This document shows, piece by piece, positions 11,522 through 23,657 of a DNA stretch of 64,000 bases. The DNA lies in assembly GCA_944739405.2 (NCBI GenBank), contig OX123183.2, positions 93,014,729 through 93,078,728 on the forward strand. Direction: 5' to 3'. Position numbers and translations under genes: made by a program. Under the pieces are notes generated by a model, which was not told where the DNA came from, made no database searches, and saw only the letters and a program-made list of their open reading frames with translations. Origin of the DNA: Euclidia mi (taxonomy: Eukaryota; Arthropoda; Insecta; Lepidoptera; Erebidae). Position 1 is the stretch's first letter. Every line of letters begins with the position of its first letter.

Positions 11522-12166
11522 ATGGATAATATTGAGAGCCGAGCCTTATCAGATTTTTGACAAAAGAGAGGAAAACGCCAGCCGAAATCAAACAACGTTT
11601 GGATGCTGTATATAGCCAATCCTCTCAATCGTATTCCTCAGTAAAAGAATGGTCGAAACAATTTCGTTTAGCAAGACAATCGATTGAAGATGAACCCCGG
11701 TCTTTCTGAGGCCATTACGGATGAAAACATTCAATTTCATGAACAGAAAGTATTGAAGGATAAGAGGTTAAAGGTAAAAGAATTAGCAGCTACGTCAGGA
11801 CTTTCGAAAACAATTGTGTTTAGAATCCTACATGATCATTGGGGTATGAATAAGGTCAGTGCAAGGTGGGTCCCAAAACTTCTTTCCGCTGTTCAGAAGC
11901 AAGAACGTGTAAAGTGCTGTGTTCTCCAAGGCTGCCACAAAGAATGTAGTTTCATTGAGCTAGTCTACCCACTCTAAATTCCTGACTTAGCCCCTAGTAA
12001 CTATTATGTACCTATTTTTAAAATTGAAATCTGATTTACAAGGAAAAAAAATAGCACGGATGAAGAAGTGAAGTCAGCAGTTTTGGAACATTTTGAGGAC
12101 AAAACGTCGGCATTTTTTTTTAAAGATATTGAAATGTTAATAAGGCGATGTGAAAAGTGTATTTAA
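11522..12166 (+). pseudogene. Mariner transposase, core deleted
   Basis: The N-terminal DNA-binding part is readable: KTPAEIKQRLDAVYSQ and VKEWSKQFRLARQSIEDEP (about 11568-11700), then, after a frameshift near 11705, ITDENI, KELAATSGLS and the helix-turn-helix exit motif ARWVPKLL (about 11862-11885). The text then jumps near 11920 to the end of the catalytic domain, PDLAPSNYYVP (about 11982), and the C-terminal CEKCI block. The segment that should hold the first two catalytic aspartates is missing (about 350 bp). No functional transposase can be made. The family is the mariner group; the subfamily is not decided. Confidence 0.85.
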
Positions 12167-12265
12167 ATAAAAGGAGACTATATGGTAAAATAATAAAAGT
12201 TGTTTGAGATTTATCCTTCATTTTGTAGTTCAGGCCGCAAACTTTTGGACCTTACCTAGTATATA

Positions 12266-12860
12266 CAGAGTGTCCCAAGACCCATCACCAAGTCGAAGAC
12301 TACTCGTTTTGGACATCATGCCATTTTATTTTATAAGTAGACACAATTTTAATTAAAAAAATAATTAATTAATTATTAATAGACTCACGCCTGTATCCCC
12401 GAAGGGGTAGGCAGAGGTGTAATATTACACCCACATTTCGCCATGCATTTTTAGGTCCCACGTAATAGGGGGCGAGCCTATTGCCGTACCGGGCACATTA
12501 CCAGACTCCGTGCTGCTACTGAGAGTTTCCTAACGGAAAAACCCAATATCATTTTGCCCGACCCAGGAATCGAACCCGAGACCTCCCAATCCCACGCGCA
12601 TATTTATGCCGCTAGACCAACGAGGCAGTCTGACACAATTTTAAGCCGTAATAAAAAGTGCACGCGTGCAATGCTCGAAATACCTACTCATTCATGGGTG
12701 CATAGGAATATAGTACAAATTTGCGGGATAAATGCATCGGTTTTCTACCTAATTAGAAAAAAATATGGTGACTTTGAGCCTCAATTTCGCCTAAACCAGT
12801 TATTTCCCAGGTGTGCTGCTGAAGTAAGAAATGTTCGTAATGATTGGTACAATGTATGTA
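12266..12860 (-). mobile_element. CAGGGTGT-ended MITE, copy 1, with SINE inside
   Basis: Matches the units at 38854-39228 and 43175-43545: the TACAGAGTGTCCCAAGACCC end, ATGCTCGAAATACCTACT and GGGATAAATGCATCG blocks are shared. The right end is lost after about 12850. It is interrupted by SINE-B (12353-12631). The left end lies 14 bp from the mariner. Confidence 0.75.
12353..12631 (-). mobile_element. SINE-B copy 1 (tRNA-headed) with target duplication
   Basis: Bounded by the 13-bp duplication GACACAATTTTAA at 12340-12352 and 12632-12644. Read on the minus strand, the head is GTTGGTCTAGCGGCATAAAT, with B-box GGTTCGATTCC, then a body and a tail ACAGGCGTGAGTCTATTAAT followed by ATTAATTAATT. The insertion interrupts a MITE, so it is younger than that MITE copy. 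Confidence 0.9.
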
Positions 12861-13102
12861 AATTGTATGTTTGTAAGGCAATGTACGTGTGTTTGTAAAA
12901 ATATCTTCACAGTCCCTACAACAATGTGTGTGTACCCAGTCACATCAAAGTTAGTGATAAGCTCATGTTGGCAAGAGTAGGTGGGCATTATGGTTATGTA
13001 TGTTTTATGAAGTACCAAATTATTGTAACCTATTACATTTGAACACTATTACATTGAACAGCGGCTTTACCGGGGCCTAAATCTTATATATTATAACAAA
13101 CA

Positions 13103-14255
13103 TAAATGGCACCGGTTGATGGAATCATATTATACAGTCAAAACGTGTCCAAAAAGGCACGTTTGGCTGTACATAGAGGTGTATTAGTGCCTACCCTTAT
13201 ATATGGTAGTGAAAGTTGGGTGTGGCAGAAGAGATTTGAAAGTAGAATAAATGCTGTACAAATGAGAGCACTGACAAGTATGTGTGGTGTGTCTTTGACC
13301 GACAGAGTAAAGAATTGTATGATACGAGATTCGTGTGGGGTAAAAGAAGATTTTATTTTATTTTTATTTTTTTTATTTTTATTAAATAGGTATAGTAACA
13401 GACTACAGATCAATACATACACCACAATATTCAGCTGGACACAATATTCAAATCTGAAGTCCACTTATAACTATACACATCATTTTTTAACATGATAGAG
13501 CTTATGCTATAAATAGAAATATAAAAAATACATAATTATGCAATACTATGAATGAAACTAATAATAAAAAGAAATTGTAACACAGTATGTCTAGTGATAT
13601 GTTTATCATTGTTTACACTCCTTAATTAAAAGACGCTTGAAGGTACACATTTTGCTGTCAAAAATATCGAATCTAGAACATACGGCATTATATTGGTTAC
13701 ACATTCGCGATATTGGATTGTTCTGTGACACATTATTGTTGCTAAATGGTACACTAAACAGCTGTGGGATGCGCACGGATCGCGTGGGTATCTTAAAGTT
13801 TAACTGGTCGACAAGTTGACTATCCAGTGAGCCATTTACAATTTTGTGTAGCGTGCACATGTCACTCATCCACCTTCTCTTATCCAGGCTGATAATTTCA
13901 AATCTATGAAGTCGGCTATCATAAGATGTAGTGACAAGCATTGAGAAAGGCATGTTAAGATGGTTTGGGCACATGGAGAGGATGGATGACGATAGACTGA
14001 CAAAGAAGATATAAGGCAAGTGTGAATGGGACAGGACAAAGCGGAAGACCGAGGCGAACGTTGTCTGACCAGATTGGAGACATCCTGAAAAAAGGACAAG
14101 TCAGAAGTACCCTTAACAGAAGAGCATACATGAGAAACTTGATGGGAGTGAGTGAAGCAAGTGAGGTATGTCAGGATCGTTGTAAATGGCATTCCGTAGT
14201 CTCTGCCTACCCCTCCGGGAAACAGGCGTGAGTCTATGTATGTATGTATGTACAA
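13103..14255 (+). pseudogene. RTE-like LINE C-terminus, split by a nested LINE
   Basis: The part before the insertion encodes ARLAVHRGVLVPTLIYGSES and INAVQMRALTSMCGV (13160-13300). After the insertion the protein continues as VVTSIEKGMLRWFGHMERMD (13928-13987), then a GRPRRTLSDQIGDILKKGQV block (14043-14102) and the terminal AYPSGKQA (14205-14228). The reading joins across the insertion as CGVKED|VVTS. A frameshift or stop lies near 14010. The 3' untranslated tail GGCGTGAGTCTATGTATGTA is the one shared with SINE-B. Confidence 0.85.
13352..13922 (-). mobile_element. Jockey-like LINE 3' fragment nested in the RTE
   Basis: The insertion is flanked by AAGAT at 13347-13351 and 13923-13927. On the minus strand it encodes the C-terminal end of a jockey-type reverse transcriptase: SLDKRRWMSDMCTLHKIVNG, then RSVRIPQLF and NPISRMCNQYN, ending in FKRLLIKECKQ (stop near 13606). 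A 3' untranslated part and an A-rich tail (T-rich on the plus strand at 13351-13382) follow. It is 571 bp, strongly 5'-truncated. Target-primed reverse transcription explains the truncation and the tail. Confidence 0.87.
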
Positions 14256-16737
14256 ATTAATATGATCAGTAGCATGCTGTTGCATCATTTAGAAACCTTC
14301 AGGTTCTATACTACAATACACTAAGAAGGAAAATACCAACAAGTATATGTAAAGTAAATTTTCGTAGTTCTGTCTAAATATATTCTTGTACTATAGGTAT
14401 GTCCACTTAACATAACTTTATGGCAAGTCACAATCAGATTTTATCACAAGACCACTTTGAATTTATTCCGCATTTTTATACCAAATAAGGCAATAGTCGT
14501 ACATCTACAACTCTACACACGTAAAATCAAAATGATACAAGTCTAAATTCCTCCATCCCACATCAATTTCTCTATCCTCAAGTCAGTGTAAGTCGGTACG
14601 TAGCTACTTTATATATTGGATGTACTGTACAAGCAATATAAATGAGCGTGCAAAACCCACAGTGAAAGTACACGTACAAGTTGGGCGCGTATTTTTCCTC
14701 AACAAAATGACTTTCAAAACGATTGTCTCAACATAAACAACAGGGCCCCCGCGTTTCTACTGAAAATGTCATTAATGTCTGAGTGAAATTCGGGGTCTAA
14801 TCTCGTCACTGCAAAGCTTATTACATTTATACAACGGAGTAATCTTCGAATAAAGTTTTCAATGGAAAGTGTTGAATCATTGAGGATTGCGAACCCTTGC
14901 TCGCTGAAAGAACTCGGTCTGCGGTGCCAAACGATGCGGGTATACTGTGCGTGCTTAGTTTAAAGTGTAGTGGAACGAAATCGCATAGCGCTGTGTACAA
15001 AGAGGTTGGACGTTTAGACTAGAGAGAACATGCCCTATAAATTTCCTTATACTGAACGTGCAACATGTAATGTCAGTTGGTCTTAGTTGGTTAATCATAA
15101 CGTCAAATTACGCGTCTCATTTAAAGAGGCATATACTCTTTACATACTCATATCTTTGACTACATTCTCTAAATAGCCGTGCTGTGATCTGTCAACAGTG
15201 TAAAATTTGTTGGATGTTTGTGTTTACATTTTTAATAACTTTTTTGCATTTAAATAGTAAGTAAGCTTATAATAATTAAATAGTGTACTCATTAATTAAT
15301 ACACATCGTGTATGTGATATCGGGATGTGGATTCCGCTATTCTCGGAACGGAAATAACAGAAGAAACTTTATCTTCTAGCAGTGAGTCGGAATTTTCCTA
15401 CAAATGTATTTACTTTTCTCGTATTAATGCTATAATGAGTGTTAAGTTTACACAATATCATTGTATTGCAAATCAAAGGAACAGCTTGCATACGTATGTG
15501 TTATGAATTTTACTCACAAATTGTTATTTTGTACATTTATTGATTTAATAGCCTTAGTGATGGGATTTGACAGTGAAAGGAGATATCGATGTTTTTTGAA
15601 TGAGGGATAAATACAGTAACTAACTATCGGACATGAATGTAAAACTGTAGCTGGAAGCGACAGCGGGTAGCCGCGGTTGCTAAGTTGACAATAAACAAAG
15701 ACATCCAGCGGTCTAATTTTCTATCGCGCGTTTGATAGTAAGCGCAGTTTAATGTACATAATTTACTTAGACACCTTCCTTAAAAGTAGCGTCTATTAAC
15801 CTAAAGCCAAGTGTTCCAGTGTAAGCGCGTGTGTGTAGGCTTACATTTCTGCATCTATAAAATAGTAGATGGATTAAGGATGCGAGTAGCATTTTTTCAT
15901 TATTAAGAAGGTGTTTTTTATTACAGGTTGCCTATTAATGACGTCACAAGAAAACTTTGGATAATGCCGTTGGACGGCCTAGTTTGATTTAGCAGAAGTA
16001 CCATCATATTTGTTCACGTCATTTTGAGAAAGACTGTTTTTTAAAGACAGAAAGCACCTGGCGTCGTTTAAAACCGAAAGCTGTGCTTACATTACATTTA
16101 AGCCCGGACATTGCACACCCGGTAGAATTATTTATCCAAAGCTAAACAAAAAGTGTGTAATTTTAGTTTGAACATATTAATAAAATATAATAATTACAAC
16201 GATTTTAATTAATCTACCTACTTCTATATTATTTATCATATTAGTGCTATCCTGACTGATCAAAGACGTCTTGCCTTGTAGTCCGCTACATAATATTCTA
16301 CCATAACATATAATATTCTTTCACATTCACACAACATTATCTGGTCCCAAACTAAGCATATCTTGTACTACGGGTACTAGACAATCGATAAACATGCATA
16401 TATACTTTTCTGTAAATATATTACATATTATACATAGTACCATCCAGACCAAGACAAACATCCATATTCATGCACACAAATGTTTGACTTGAGCGGGAAT
16501 CAAACCCGCAAGCTTCGGCGTGGCAGTCGGATTACCTACAACTCTAAAAAAATCAACGTGATATGATGCGACGCAAACAAATTGCCAAAGCCTGCCGTGC
16601 CGCATTAGCCAATCTGGTATAATTCGTACAATACATAATCTAAGTAACAGTTTCTTAGCATCGCATCGCAACGCATCGCTCATTAGTTATTAATACTTTT
16701 TGTCAATAGATTTTATGGCTAAAACGAACAATGAAGG
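14256..16737. other. No gene recognised
   Basis: No coding frame with recognisable motifs. A B-box-like TTTGATTCCCGC, read on the minus strand, lies in GAGCGGGAATCAAACCCGCA near 16490-16510 and may be a tRNA-SINE relic, but no body or tail was found. The rest is AT-rich single-copy-looking sequence. Confidence 0.45.
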
Positions 16738-17480
16738 CGCACGCAAACTCTTCGGACGCGACTTACTGTCGCGACTTACTGTCGCACATAGTGTGCACAC
16801 CCTTTCGGACGCGGCTTTCTGTCGCGTCCGCGTCCGATACAACCATAGACACGCCATGCTGTCTATGCAATACACTAAGGCTAGGTAGGAGCATATTTTT
16901 CTTAATTCAGGGCACTAGCAGTTAGCACTATTAAATTATATTATTGGTATACCTTGAAGTAATGCAGAACTGTTGAATTGAAAGTGAATTTAACATTTTT
17001 GACTATATTCGGTATAAAATCAATATTAAGGCCGTACCATGGACAATATACGGATGACAGTAAACGTCCGCAGACGCTTACTGTCATTTTTCCAGATTGC
17101 TATCGGACGTCTGAACGCTCAAGGTCACGTCCGCGACAGACGTCCGATATTGTGCACACTTGAATGGATTTTCCTTGTCCAGATACAGGCCTTGCCACAC
17201 GGCACAATTTTACGTCCAACTTGACTAAATCACTTGATGAAATCGTGACGTGTAGACGCCAGTCGTCCAACTCAAGTTCATCGGGTGGGCGGTACCACCA
17301 GATTTTAACCAATCGGGTGGGCGGAATGCAAATCAGTGATTTGATTGTGTCGTGTAGACGGGCAAAGCCAATTCGATTGAAAATTTGATCAGTGGTAAAA
17401 TTGTATCGTGTGGCAAGGCCTTACCCTTCTGTCGCGACTTACTGTCGCGACAGTAAGTCACGACAGATAGTTTGTGCGGG
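16738..17480. mobile_element. GC-rich inverted-repeat element
   Basis: Words CGGACG and ACTTACTGTCGCGAC recur: 16755-16785 and 16808-16838 on the left, 17040-17155 in the middle, and 17429-17470 on the right, partly in inverted orientation. GTGTGCACACCC with CGGACG at 16789 faces CGTCCGATATTGTGCACAC ending near 17160. A near palindrome centred on TCGCGA occupies 17431-17464. These fit the ends of a non-autonomous DNA transposon or foldback element. The superfamily is not decided and no transposase is present. A separate MITE sits inside it. Confidence 0.55.
17187..17421. mobile_element. 235-bp MITE with 27-bp inverted repeats
   Basis: The ends AGGCCTTGCCACACGGCACA and the complement of TGTATCGTGTGGCAAGGCCT match over about 27 bp with two mismatches. 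TAC occurs on both sides (17184-17186 and 17422-17424), a 3-bp duplication that would suit PIF/Harbinger-type elements. The interior has two copies of TCGGGTGGGCGG (17280 and 17313). No coding capacity. Confidence 0.8.
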
Positions 17481-17481
17481 C

Positions 17482-20400
17482 CTTTAAACACGTGATTTTT
17501 TTAGTACTTTCTGTCTGGCAAGTCTTTGCAAAGCACTGTCCGGCGTCAACAGCAAAAACTACAATTTCAATATTTTAGTTGTTTATTTATACGGCTTAAA
17601 TTTAGACATTTGACCAAAAATATTTATCGATAAATCAACACTGTTACGAACAACACTCGGTTTCCTAACTCTATGTTTTGTCTACTGTTTGCCTACCACG
17701 ATTCTGCTATAAGAGCGTGCTGCTAAACCTATCGACAGCTCTTTCTATCATACTGCATGTGCCATTAGAAAGAAGATATCAATCATAGCAACCGCTGTTG
17801 TTATTTAGTGTTACTTCTATGCCTTAGGTTATATTTCTTTGGCTGTGTATTTTGAATGTAATATAACGGTTGTAATGTAATATAACCGCATAAATACTGT
17901 TTTTGTTGTGCGTATGCGTATGACAATGACATGACTGTGATGTTAGTTGTAATAGAATTATACCTCCATGGTGGTAATGTTTATTTCAGATCGAGTATGC
18001 TAGTAATAAAGAAAGTACAAAAAATATGCAGATAATTTTTAAATAGATCATATAAGATTTTGTAAAATTTAGTATAATAGAGGTATACTTAAAATAAAAG
18101 TAAGACTTGCTCAAATAGGAGAAGAGAATGCTTATATAAAGCTTCTTGCGTCTTCCAGGAGTTACAATTCCCGAGGTATTACTACGTCGTTTGCAAACAT
18201 TTTAATGTCTTGAAGAATTCTGTTGGGCCATGACTCGACATCGCGACTCAAATCTCGCGTTTGTGTTTACTATTAATCAAATTTCAAGCTTTCGCTCTAA
18301 ATCAAAACTAAAACACTTATCTGAGTGTACTTTGAAACTGTCACTTTTAAAATATTAGCTATGCGATTTTGATTTTTTTATTGTAGGTAGGTATTATAGT
18401 TTTCACATGTATGATGTCCAACATTTAGACAACGATTGTACGACATCCATATCACATAAGATAAATATAGGTTTCAAAGTTTTATCTAGCAGGTATGGAA
18501 TCTATCTAGAACATTACTACACCGGACTTCACATGGAGTAATCTGGCAAATTTTTTACTCTCCCGCCAAGTTATAGATATGGAACATACCTATGGCGGAT
18601 TTATGGCGTGACCGGGGTTTTTTTACCTTTTACAAATGCGTACAAAAGCTATGAGCCACAACTTTTTTACCCAAAGAAATATTAGAAATATCAGTTATAT
18701 ATAACAGATCATTTTGTGGATTATCCACAAAATTATCTCATTTTCACAACAATCAATACAATACATTTATAATATAGGTGCAATTTTGGCAAGATTGCCC
18801 AATTCATACTTTTAGAAACGGTTTAAATTCACGAATACTTTTGAATGTGAAGTGACAGCACCGTAAACGAGGTCTTTGTCGTTATCAATACAAACATTTC
18901 ACACTGTTATTACTAGCCACTATTGACTGGAGTATCGAAAGCCATTCAAAGCATCCATGAGGTGTTGCGTGTCAAAAAATCTATATAAAAAATCGGCGAA
19001 CCTTTGCCATTTTCCTTGGGATCTGACATAAGTGCTGCGCAAACCGCATCGTCATTGCATCGCAATAACCAATTGTGAGCGTATTACGTGTCCTATCACA
19101 AAGCCTCGAGCTCTTTTTACAAGCCACTACAAATACTGGAAAGGGCCGCTTCGATATAACTGTAAAATTTAAGGCTGTCCTCCACCCGAAACTAATGGAT
19201 TCATTAAGTAAAGACCAGACATCCGATCGCACCCAGTTATTATTTCGATTTATTTCAATTATTTCTGCTACTCGGATGTGCAAGAAAACCTAGCATTTCA
19301 CTAAAATCTATTAGACTCGCCTAATTTCTTTAAGTGGCATTAATTTGGTTCGCTTTACTAGAAATCACAATCAACTTAAATTTCACCAATCATTGAACTT
19401 CCATGCTTGATAACGTTTTTAACTGAATAATAAAACATTTCGAAATTTCAACGTCTAAAACAAATGGAAACATTCCATGATTACGATGCACGAAATCGAT
19501 AAATCGGCACCTTTATCTGAACCGAGACGAAACTAAATAAATGAACTGATTTTCAATAAAAACATCTTTTACGGTTGAACACTGATTTGAACCGTAATTT
19601 ATATTTTGAACTCAATAAATGTGGAAACATGGTAACGGTTGAATGAATGAAGTAACGTTTTATGAATGAAACGTTTTTAAATAAAAGCTTATCGGAATTG
19701 AAAATTTTATTTCACTTAAGCTCGCGCTACCTTTTGGAAGTAAACATATTACATTTTGTAGATAAATGTTTTGATTGCAAAGTCATTATCTCTTGGCATA
19801 CTGTTTTAAGTTTAAGCGCTCTACAAATACCAATCAATCTGCGATTTTTAAGGTTACACATTAAACCTAAAATATTTCGTACCCCTGAAAATAGACATGT
19901 GAACAAAAATTACTACAATAATCCAATTTTAATAAATATTGTTATATTTACATTAACCCTTGAGGGTAGAACAAGTAAAGAAACAATAAATCACAGCTAA
20001 AACTTGTCACCAAATAATTTGTATCATATCTAGTCATTTCTACGTCGATGTAGAGATTTTTTATTACTTTGACTGTGATGCGACAAAGTCGTTTTTGCGC
20101 AAACATATCGGCGACAATGGGAAACGGGGCTTTTGTATTTTTTAGTTTGATTGATGATTTTAATTTCCTATTTGGTTCGTTGATTTTTCGTTGTTGATAC
20201 ATTCGTCGATAGCGATTTATGACTTTAAATTTAGTTAAAGTTATGATATTTTGCCAAGTGTAAACATGGTACTTATTCTCAGTAATAGTCTATTAAGTAG
20301 GTACTTGTTAGGTAAGGTTAGTATGTGCTTGTATTATATTCATATAATGCCTATAGAGAGATCTACTTACGGATAATTGTATCTCTTAAGGACTGTATTT

Positions 20401-23400
20401 TTTTGTCATTTATGATTACTGTTTACAATGCTGACAAAACATAAGTACCTATTATGTAGTATAAATACATAGGTACGAGGAGTCTTGTAAAAAAATTGTA
20501 AACTCAACAAAGTATATTATACATTGAAAAATCAATATGTTATTACTGTGTGAATATTAGCTAGTATGCGATATGCGGATGTGACAGAAGCGATTTAAAT
20601 ATGGCGGCGGCGTCATCCCGCCACTGACGCTGCGGTCGTCCATTTATCACTCTCGTAAGCCTCCGTCGATATTATGATCAATGCCATTCGCCCGCCCAAA
20701 CCTCCCTATTACATGTCTTCATAGCAAGGCATTTTTTTTCTTAAATATGTATTTGTATACTTCGCACTTGAATCTTGGGACTGTAGACATAACAACATTT
20801 GTAAGTATCGTTTGATATTCTTGCCTTAATATGACGATTGTGATTTAGGTAAGCAAATAGGTATGCTCAAAATGTCAATAACTGTAAGACTCTACCTTAA
20901 TTCTTAATGTTAGGTGGGAGGAATCATAAGGCTTTTCTGATGGAGTATCAGTTTGTAGTGCTCTAAGCTCAGTAGATGAAAGTTACTCATGATGACATGA
21001 AGACTAACTCTCTATCTAACCTTTCAGTTAATATGATTACCTAACCAGGTTCTACGAATAACTATCATGCTCTATTGACAGTATCAAAATAATGTGAAGA
21101 TTTCAATTCAACCAAATGAAACTGCTCGTCCAAATAGAATTAGTAAAAAAAGTATAACAAACGCATACGACCAATACTTATAACACAATAACGTTCAATC
21201 AAAAGGGGTTGACCCAATGCTATTGACATATCGACACGTAACAGGGGTGAAGGAGGATCGCCCGCCTTGCATACTTTGTATTCTCCTAGTCGCCACCTGG
21301 GGGTAGTGGCTTTTAAAAAAATTCTTTAACATTTCACTCTATACCAATATTGTTACCTAGATATTTTATTACAAAGAAATTATATCTTGTTGTTTAATGT
21401 ACCTGTAGGTACCTAAGTACACTACCAAATGTAATTTTATGAAATGTGGAGCAGATAATAATGATCCCTTTTAGTTTATGCTTTTAGCAGCCTTTAATAA
21501 ATTATTTGATCTATTAATTTATTTAGATAAAGTCAAGGTACTTGATAGAAAATTAAAATTTATAATTACTAAGTTTTTCATAATATTTGACGACGACTAA
21601 AATTGGGGTCATCATAGAACCAGGGTGACGAAAAAATTTAAAGAAATCTGCATCTAACAATAGGATGCATCGCTTTTCAATAAATTTATTGTAAATTTTC
21701 ACCCAGTATTAAGAAGAAGGAACAAGACTAACAAATTCCAAATCCAAAGAATACGCAGAGATTTTTGGTCATATTTATTCCATTAGATACTCTTGGTGAG
21801 TAATTAAATAAATCTGCAAAAATTCATGGTTTAGTTAATTTTTTATACAACCAATGTAATATCATTATTCGCAAACAAACATATCATAATGAATCTTCAA
21901 GCCTAACTTTTATAATCACTCGTAACATCCATCTCTATCTACATCAACTTTTAGCGAAAGATCACAACTAATTTCGCCCCAGCTTACTTATCAAAGCGAC
22001 ATTATAACAAAGCCATCCTCGGATATCAAGTAGCGACACCCGACGAGTGGTCCCAACAAAAGAATGAGAACCGGAAAGCTAGGTGAGTGGCCCTCCAAGT
22101 GATACCCTCGGAGATTGCTCTGAATGGTATCGAGTGTGCCAGCCTATCGAGGGCGCAATCTGCGTGATCAATTGATACAAGCACGAATCGCTCCTTGCTG
22201 AAACTGCTTGTTATCCATCCTTCTTGGACTTTTGTTTTATTGCCCATTGAAAATTACTTTTCTTTGTGTTTTAAAAGTATTTTAATTTTTCCCAGTTTCT
22301 GTGTAAATAGAGTGATATCATAAAACTATCGAGGCTAACATAGACAGGTAGGTACTGTCTAAAGTACGAAATAGGCACAAATGCGAAATTTAAAATTACC
22401 TAAATTAATCGCAAAAGAACAAAGTTCTGGTATATAGGCTATATAAATATATCTGTTTTTTATAAAAATATATGATACCTAATTGTTATGCTTATGTATA
22501 CATTTTAAACTGCTTAACGCCTGCAGATATTCTTATAGCAATATTGTAAATCACAAGAAACATTAACTGGTATTAGGAGTTAACGTACCTGAACAGGTAC
22601 ACATTTTAGACCAAAAACCAATAATAAAGAAAACCCATTACAATTATAACCATAAAATGTAATTACAAGATCATTTTTTGTTCACAGAACTAAATCGCAC
22701 TCAATTATTCACCGGCCCCTCAGAACCACTTGAAAAAATCCAATCAGCATAACTCGTCACTTTAATATCGATCCCCAATTTGCGAGCACTTATCAAATCG
22801 CTTTATGCATAGATATAAAATAAAAGCAAACCGTAATTTGCCGATGTCATGCACCATTATGAACCTTACTGCATACGGCATAGTATTATATTTTCTTTCA
22901 TTGGCGTGTGAATATCTTTGTGGAAGTACAAAGCCGAGTGGTTTACTTAGAGTTTAAAATATTCATAGCTTGTACTGGATCGTATTTAAATATTTACATA
23001 AGTGTCACGCAGCGTCACTGACGTTTGTCGATAAAATGTATTGAGAGGAATGGCTGAGTCGCTCTTACTCGGGTGGTTTGCTTGGGGTGACTACGAACTC
23101 AGAAAAGAAACTGATTAGGCGATTTTATGATCAGTTTCAGTGGGCATGATTTTTAAGTACATTAGAAGATCTATTTTTACAATGGGTAGTATTTAAACGA
23201 GTGACTGTAAATTAAAGTTTTAAGTTACAAAAATAATAAATTGAGGTTATAGAATTAATAAGTGAGCGACTGACTGCGAGTGATGAGACATCAACAGAAC
23301 AGCAACTTACAAACATTAATTTGAATTACTTAAAATACAAAACAAGAAGCTTCTTAATATTTGAGAGAATTAATATTTGTTTGAGTGACAACGTTACGTC

Positions 23401-23621
23401 CTGCATTTTTTTCAATATATAGCTAATGATTTATTTATACTGAGCGGCATTTTATCTTATATGAAGTGTTTCGAACAGAAAAACCACTTTGAAAAATACT
23501 TTAATGAGCAGAGGAGATACTATGAGCTCACATTTTTATTAAAATTTTCTTATGAAATAACTATTTGAAGAAACACTATTAGCCAAGAAATTTAAATATC
23601 TAAGGGTAGGTAATTAAATGA
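17482..23621. other. Long non-coding, low-repeat stretch
   Basis: No gene or clear mobile element seen. GC-richer islands stand out: 20590-20705 (GGCGGCGGCGTCATCCCGCC), 21225-21305 and 22025-22240. Such islands inside AT-rich sequence could be regulatory elements, but nothing here proves it. The fold GATCATTTTGTGGA / TCCACAAAATTATC occurs at 18708-18738. A 73-codon minus-strand frame at 22026-22247 has no recognised motif. Confidence 0.4.
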
Positions 23622-23657
23622 AACAATAAATAAGACGCTTCAGTCTTATTTATTGTT
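23622..23657. repeat. Perfect 15-bp hairpin
   Basis: AACAATAAATAAGAC at 23622-23636 pairs exactly with 23643-23657 across a 6-nt loop GCTTCA. No coding overlap. Confidence 0.75.

Larger units (their letters stand above)
11330..12252 (+). mobile_element. Mariner-like transposon, internally deleted
   Basis: The inverted ends AGGTCCAAAAGTTGCCGGCC (11330) and the complement of GGCCGCAAACTTTTGGACCT (ending 12252) are flanked by TA on both sides (11328-11329 and 12253-12254), the target duplication of Tc1/mariner elements. The length of 923 bp is shorter than the usual 1.3 kb. The interior holds fragments of a mariner transposase. A perfect 21-bp hairpin sits in the 5' untranslated part. Confidence 0.9.
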
